Assembly (NCBI GenBank): GCA_930972465.1
Contig: CAKNHF010000029.1
Span: 1-37,023 of the forward strand
Direction of reading: 5' to 3'
Origin: an uncultured Lachnospiraceae bacterium
GTDB taxonomy: Bacteria; Bacillota; Clostridia; Lachnospirales; Lachnospiraceae
DNA: 37,023 bases
The notes under the pieces: model-generated
The model's input: only the letters and a program-made list of their open reading frames with translations
Told to the model about the DNA's origin: nothing
Database searches by the model: none
Program-made: the position numbers and the translations under genes
In this document: positions 33,528 through 37,023 of the stretch, piece by piece
Numbering within the stretch: position 1 is the first letter of the stretch
Layout of the letters: each line of letters starts with the position of its first letter

Positions 33528-33581
33528 GTCTATACTGAATAATCAATATTGAGTGATCAAAACGGAAAGGTGGAACAGAAA

Positions 33582-34988
33582 ATGGCAGGAAAAAATATAT
33601 GGACAACCTACAATGAATCTCAGCTTGCAGAGCTGGACGCGATCAATGAAAAGTATAAAGAGTGTCTTGACGCCGGAAAGACGGAGAGAGAGTGCGTGGA
33701 ACTGTGCGTCCGCATGGCGGAGGAATCCGGGTACCGAAGCCTTGAAGAGGTGATGACATCGGGGAAAAAGCTGAAAGCCGGAGATAAGATCTATGCCGTG
33801 AACATGAAAAAGATGCTGGCGCTTTTCCGCCTCGGCGAGGAACCGATTTCTTCCGGAATGAATATTCTGGGAGCTCATATCGATTCGCCGCGAATTGATG
33901 TGAAGCAGAATCCTCTCTATGAAAATGAAGGACTTGCCTATCTGGATACCCATTACTACGGCGGTATCAAGAAATATCAATGGGTGGCACAGCCTCTGGC
34001 GCTGCACGGCGTGATCGTGAAAAAGAACGGAAGGGTAAAGAAAGTGAGTATCGGCGAGGAGGAAAATGATCCGGTATTCGTAATCACGGATCTTCTCGTA
34101 CATCTTGCCCAGGAGCAGATGGAAAAGAAGGCTTCCAAAGTCATCGAGGGGGAAAAACTGGATCTGCTTATCGGAAATTGTCCGGTAGATGAGGTGCTGG
34201 AAGGAGAGAGCAGAAAAGAGCAGAAAGAGGCGGTTAAGGCAAATGTCCTCCGTCTGCTGAAGGAAAAATACAGTATGGAGGAAGCGGATTTCACCTCTGC
34301 GGAGCTGGAGATCGTGCCGGCGGGAAAGGCCCGTGACTGCGGTCTTGACCGGAGCATGATCCTCTCCTACGGACAGGATGACAGAGTGTGTGCATTTACC
34401 TCTCTGTTCGCTATGCTGGATGTGACGGATGCGAAGAGAACAGGCTGCTGTCTTCTGGTGGACAAGGAAGAGATCGGAAGCGTCGGCGCCACAGGCATGC
34501 ACTCACGTTTCTTTGAAAATACAGTAGCCGAGCTGATCGCTCTGACAGAAGGGGAATCGGAACTGAAAGTACGCCGCGCCCTTGCCAATTCCAGGATGCT
34601 CTCCTCGGACGTCAGCGCGGCTTATGATCCCATGTACGCAGAGGCGTTTGAGAAGAGAAGCTCTGCGTTCTTTGCCAACGGTCTGACCTTTAACAAATTT
34701 ACGGGAAGCCGCGGAAAATCCGGATCAAACGATGCAAACGCAGAGTATATTGCTACCCTTCGAAAGGCTCTGGACGATGAGGAAGTGGCGTACCAGTTTG
34801 CGGAACTTGGCCGCGTGGATCTGGGCGGCGGAGGAACCATCGCCTATATTATGGCCAATTACGGAATGGAAGTAATCGACAGCGGCGTGGCTGTCCTGAA
34901 CATGCATGCGCCCTATGAGGTGTCCAGCAAGGCGGATGTGTACGAAGCAGTAAGGGGATATCGTGCATTTCTGAAGATGCAGAAGTAG
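33582..34988 (+). CDS. M18 family aminopeptidase
   Basis: Cytoplasmic zinc aminopeptidase that removes N-terminal residues, often acidic, from peptides. The 468 residues contain GAHIDSPRID with the metal ligand H99 and adjacent D101, LVDKEEIGSVGATGMH with catalytic and metal-binding acidic residues near 294-298, and a C-terminal GGGGTIAYIMANYG-type block followed by a late histidine near NMHAPYE. Members form large dodecamers. A TTG at 33549 opens the frame, but ATG 33582 is preferred because AAAGGTGG (33567-33573) is 8 nt away. The gene is bounded by terminators on both sides and so is monocistronic; its promoter is not clear. Confidence 0.92.
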   Translation: MAGKNIWTTYNESQLAELDAINEKYKECLDAGKTERECVELCVRMAEESGYRSLEEVMTSGKKLKAGDKIYAVNMKKMLALFRLGEEPISSGMNILGAHIDSPRIDVKQNPLYENEGLAYLDTHYYGGIKKYQWVAQPLALHGVIVKKNGRVKKVSIGEEENDPVFVITDLLVHLAQEQMEKKASKVIEGEKLDLLIGNCPVDEVLEGESRKEQKEAVKANVLRLLKEKYSMEEADFTSAELEIVPAGKARDCGLDRSMILSYGQDDRVCAFTSLFAMLDVTDAKRTGCCLLVDKEEIGSVGATGMHSRFFENTVAELIALTEGESELKVRRALANSRMLSSDVSAAYDPMYAEAFEKRSSAFFANGLTFNKFTGSRGKSGSNDANAEYIATLRKALDDEEVAYQFAELGRVDLGGGGTIAYIMANYGMEVIDSGVAVLNMHAPYEVSSKADVYEAVRGYRAFLKMQK

Positions 34989-35018
34989 AAGACCGAGAGA
35001 CAGACAAAATGACATAAA

Positions 35019-35070
35019 GCTGTAAAAAGACGGGAACGGTTAAGAAAACCGGCTCCCGTCTTTTTGCAGC
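35019..35070. terminator. Bidirectional terminator after the M18 peptidase gene
   Basis: AAAAAGACGGGA (35024-35035) pairs with TCCCGTCTTTTT (35054-35065); the stem extends outward through GCTG (35019-35022) and CAGC (35067-35070) and inward through CGGT and ACCG. T-runs lie at the 3' side on both strands, so it can stop transcripts from either direction. Confidence 0.88.
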
Positions 35071-35099
35071 TGCGACGAGCCGACGCCGGGCTATGAGCC

Positions 35100-35240
35100 T
35101 TATCCCCGCCAGTCATCATACTTTACGTAGTGACGGATCACTTTCTTCGCCCTGCGGTACTGTTCCAGAGTCACATCGCGGTCGCCCTGTTCAGGCTGTT
35201 TCTGTGAATGCAGTGACAAAGGAGGCGGAGACGTTTTCAT
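35100..35240 (-). CDS. Possible small protein, 46 residues
   Basis: An ATG on the minus strand (35240-35238) opens a 46-codon frame ending in TAA (35102-35100). It reads MKTSPPPLSLHSQKQPEQGD and continues with a charged helical part, TLEQYRRAKKVIRHYVKYDDWRG. The second half looks like a genuine protein (amphipathic, Tyr/Trp/Lys rich) rather than random sequence. No strong Shine-Dalgarno is seen. A bidirectional terminator lies just beyond its stop, as expected for a gene convergent with the peptidase gene. It fills part of the otherwise empty 34989-35399 interval. I do not recognise it and assign no function. Confidence 0.42.
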   Translation of the reverse strand: MKTSPPPLSLHSQKQPEQGDRDVTLEQYRRAKKVIRHYVKYDDWRG

Positions 35241-35313
35241 GATCACAGGTGCATAGTGTCGCAGATATACAAAAAATCAGGGTAAAGATTGTGTACATTT
35301 ACAGACAAAACGC

Positions 35314-35342
35314 TTGACGCATGCCGGGTAAACCATTAAAAT
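35314..35342 (+). promoter_or_regulatory. Promoter of ppdK
   Basis: TTGACG (35314-35319), 17-nt spacer, TAAAAT (35337-35342), with about 50 nt of leader. A strong GAGGAGG (35383-35389) precedes the start. Confidence 0.75.
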
Positions 35343-35399
35343 ATTATATGCGAAATATTGCGGAAATATTTGCAAATTTTTTGAGGAGGTCATTGGAAC

Positions 35400-37023
35400 A
35401 TGGCAACAAAATGGGTTTATATGTTCACAGAAGGTAACGCGACAATGAGAAACCTTCTTGGTGGAAAAGGCGCCAACCTCGCAGAGATGACAGGTCTTGG
35501 ACTCCCGGTACCACAGGGATTCACTGTTACTACAGAGGCTTGTACTCAGTACTATGAGGATGGAAGACAGATCAACGATGAGATCATGGCACAGATCATG
35601 GAGGCTATGACAAAACTCGAGGAGATCACTGGAAAGAAATTCGGAGACAAAGAGAATCCGCTTCTCGTTTCCGTACGTTCCGGTGCAAGAGCTTCCATGC
35701 CGGGTATGATGGACACGATCCTGAACCTTGGTCTGAACGAAGAAGTAGTTGAGGCGCTGGCGTCTGCATCAGGCAACGAGCGCTGGGCTTGGGACTGCTA
35801 CAGAAGATTCATCCAGATGTATTCTGACGTAGTTATGGAAGTAGGTAAGAAATACTTCGAAGAGCTCATCGACAAGATGAAAGAAGAAAAAGGCGTGAAA
35901 CAGGACGTTGAGCTGACAGCAGAGGATCTGAAGACTCTGGCAGGACAGTTCAAGGCTGAGTACAAAGAGAAGATCGGCTCAGACTTCCCGTCTGACGCGA
36001 AAGAGCAGCTGATCGGCGCTGTTAAGGCTGTATTCCGTTCATGGGACAACCCGAGAGCAAACGTATACCGTCGTGACAACGATATCCCGTATTCATGGGG
36101 AACAGCTGTCAACGTACAGATGATGGCATTCGGTAACATGGGAGATGACTGCGGAACAGGTGTTGCATTCACACGTGACCCGGCTACAGGAGCAAAAGGA
36201 CTGTTCGGTGAGTTCCTTACAAACGCACAGGGCGAGGACGTTGTTGCCGGCGTTCGTACTCCGATGCACATCTCCGAGATGGAAGAAAAATTCCCGGAAG
36301 CTTTCAAACAGTTCAACGAAGTGTGCCACACACTGGAGACACACTACAGAGATATGCAGGACATGGAGTTTACTGTAGAGCACGGTAAACTGTACATGCT
36401 CCAGACACGTAACGGTAAGAGAACAGCTCAGGCTGCTCTGAAGATCGCATGCGACCTTGTTGACGAGGGCATGAGAACAGAGGAAGAGGCTGTAGCTATG
36501 ATCGATCCGCGTAACCTTGATACACTGCTTCACCCGCAGTTCGATGCAGCGGCTCTGAAGGCTGCTACACCGATGGGCAAAGCGCTCGGCGCTTCACCGG
36601 GAGCTGCGTGCGGTAAGATCGTCTTTACAGCAGACGACGCGGTAGAGTGGGCTGCAAGAGGAGAGAAAGTCGTTCTCGTTCGTCTTGAGACATCACCGGA
36701 AGATATCACAGGTATGAAATCTGCTCAGGGTATCCTGACAGTCCGCGGCGGTATGACGTCCCACGCAGCCGTTGTTGCACGTGGTATGGGTGAGTGCTGC
36801 GTATCCGGATGCGGCGACATCGTTATGGACGAGGAGAACAAGAAATTCACACTTGGCGGAAAAGAGTTCCACGAGGGAGACGCGATCTCCATCGACGGTA
36901 CAACAGGTAACATCTACGACGGAATCATCCCGACAGTAGACGCTACAATCGCAGGTGAGTTCGGACGTATCATGGACTGGGCTGACAAGTACAGAACAAT
37001 GAAAGTCCGCACAAACGCTGATA
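35400..37023 (+). CDS. ppdK: Pyruvate phosphate dikinase, 5' part (runs off the window)
   Basis: Interconverts pyruvate, ATP and phosphate with phosphoenolpyruvate, AMP and pyrophosphate. In anaerobes it links glycolysis to pyrophosphate. The window shows 541 codons of about 875. Residues 1-340 are the ATP-grasp nucleotide-binding domain, with LLGGKGANLAEM near 19-30 and SVRSGARASMPGMMDTILNLG near 90-110. The phosphohistidine swivel domain follows; the catalytic His is H455 in GGMTSHAAVVARG, the same position as in the well-studied Clostridium symbiosum enzyme. The pyruvate-binding barrel is missing only because the window ends. Codon use is narrower than in neighbouring genes (mainly ACA, GGT, GTT, CGT), as in highly expressed genes. 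Confidence 0.97.
   Translation, partial: MATKWVYMFTEGNATMRNLLGGKGANLAEMTGLGLPVPQGFTVTTEACTQYYEDGRQINDEIMAQIMEAMTKLEEITGKKFGDKENPLLVSVRSGARASMPGMMDTILNLGLNEEVVEALASASGNERWAWDCYRRFIQMYSDVVMEVGKKYFEELIDKMKEEKGVKQDVELTAEDLKTLAGQFKAEYKEKIGSDFPSDAKEQLIGAVKAVFRSWDNPRANVYRRDNDIPYSWGTAVNVQMMAFGNMGDDCGTGVAFTRDPATGAKGLFGEFLTNAQGEDVVAGVRTPMHISEMEEKFPEAFKQFNEVCHTLETHYRDMQDMEFTVEHGKLYMLQTRNGKRTAQAALKIACDLVDEGMRTEEEAVAMIDPRNLDTLLHPQFDAAALKAATPMGKALGASPGAACGKIVFTADDAVEWAARGEKVVLVRLETSPEDITGMKSAQGILTVRGGMTSHAAVVARGMGECCVSGCGDIVMDEENKKFTLGGKEFHEGDAISIDGTTGNIYDGIIPTVDATIAGEFGRIMDWADKYRTMKVRTNAD

Noticed and set aside
32119-33606. 495-codon open frame on the minus strand opposite glyQS
   Set aside because: It is a shadow of the conserved glyQS gene and spans its terminator; the predicted product has no recognisable features.

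Overview
The window looks like chromosomal DNA from a Gram-positive anaerobe of the Lachnospiraceae type (class Clostridia). Strong AGGAGG-type ribosome binding sites and TTGACA/TATAAT promoters recur throughout. The gene content fits: a single-chain bacterial/eukaryal-type glycyl-tRNA synthetase, pyruvate phosphate dikinase, ECF-type vitamin S-components, a DUF5685-DnaJ pair, and a YqzL-like gene between era and recO. The genus cannot be decided from sequence alone. There is no phage, integrase, CRISPR array, tRNA or rRNA gene; the mobile-like content is a family of short palindromic repeats.

Positions 1-2.4 kb hold the end of an unknown gene, an ABC-2 type exporter (ATPase and permease) and a convergent RluD-like pseudouridine synthase. 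From 2.6 to 11.9 kb lies a carbohydrate-uptake and sensing block: a lipoprotein binding protein and two MalF/MalG-like permeases without an ATPase, a convergent DUF89 phosphatase-like gene, then a YesN/YesM-like response regulator, histidine kinase and membrane-anchored binding protein, all overlapping. The transcription accessory factor Tex follows with a 1-nt overlap.

From 14 to 18.2 kb there are two vitamin transport S-components under different controls. bioY (biotin) has a BirA-like operator lying over its -35 box. ribU (riboflavin) has a complete FMN riboswitch followed by an intrinsic terminator whose 5' arm is exactly complementary to the riboswitch 5' strand. Between them sits a DUF5685/DnaJ/membrane-protein operon. 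From 18.5 to 24.5 kb come a secreted SleB-like wall hydrolase, a GNAT acetyltransferase, topoisomerase III with a YitT-family membrane protein, and enolase. From 24.6 to 29.8 kb there are two PH-domain (YdbS/YdbT-like) membrane proteins behind a large palindromic operator, then an M16C metallopeptidase. From 29.9 to 37 kb are era, a YqzL-like gene, recO, glyQS, an M18 aminopeptidase, a short antisense-strand ORF, and the first 541 codons of ppdK.

The most unusual structure is a five-locus family of interspersed palindromic repeats sharing the core GGGGTCAGGCCCC (2425, 14072, 16950, 26750, 29798). The two longest hairpins differ from each other at matching positions on both arms, so the stem pairing is conserved although the sequence is not. 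Two loci are inverted doublets like REPINs. The elements sit at or beside stop codons and in at least one case form a strong terminator.
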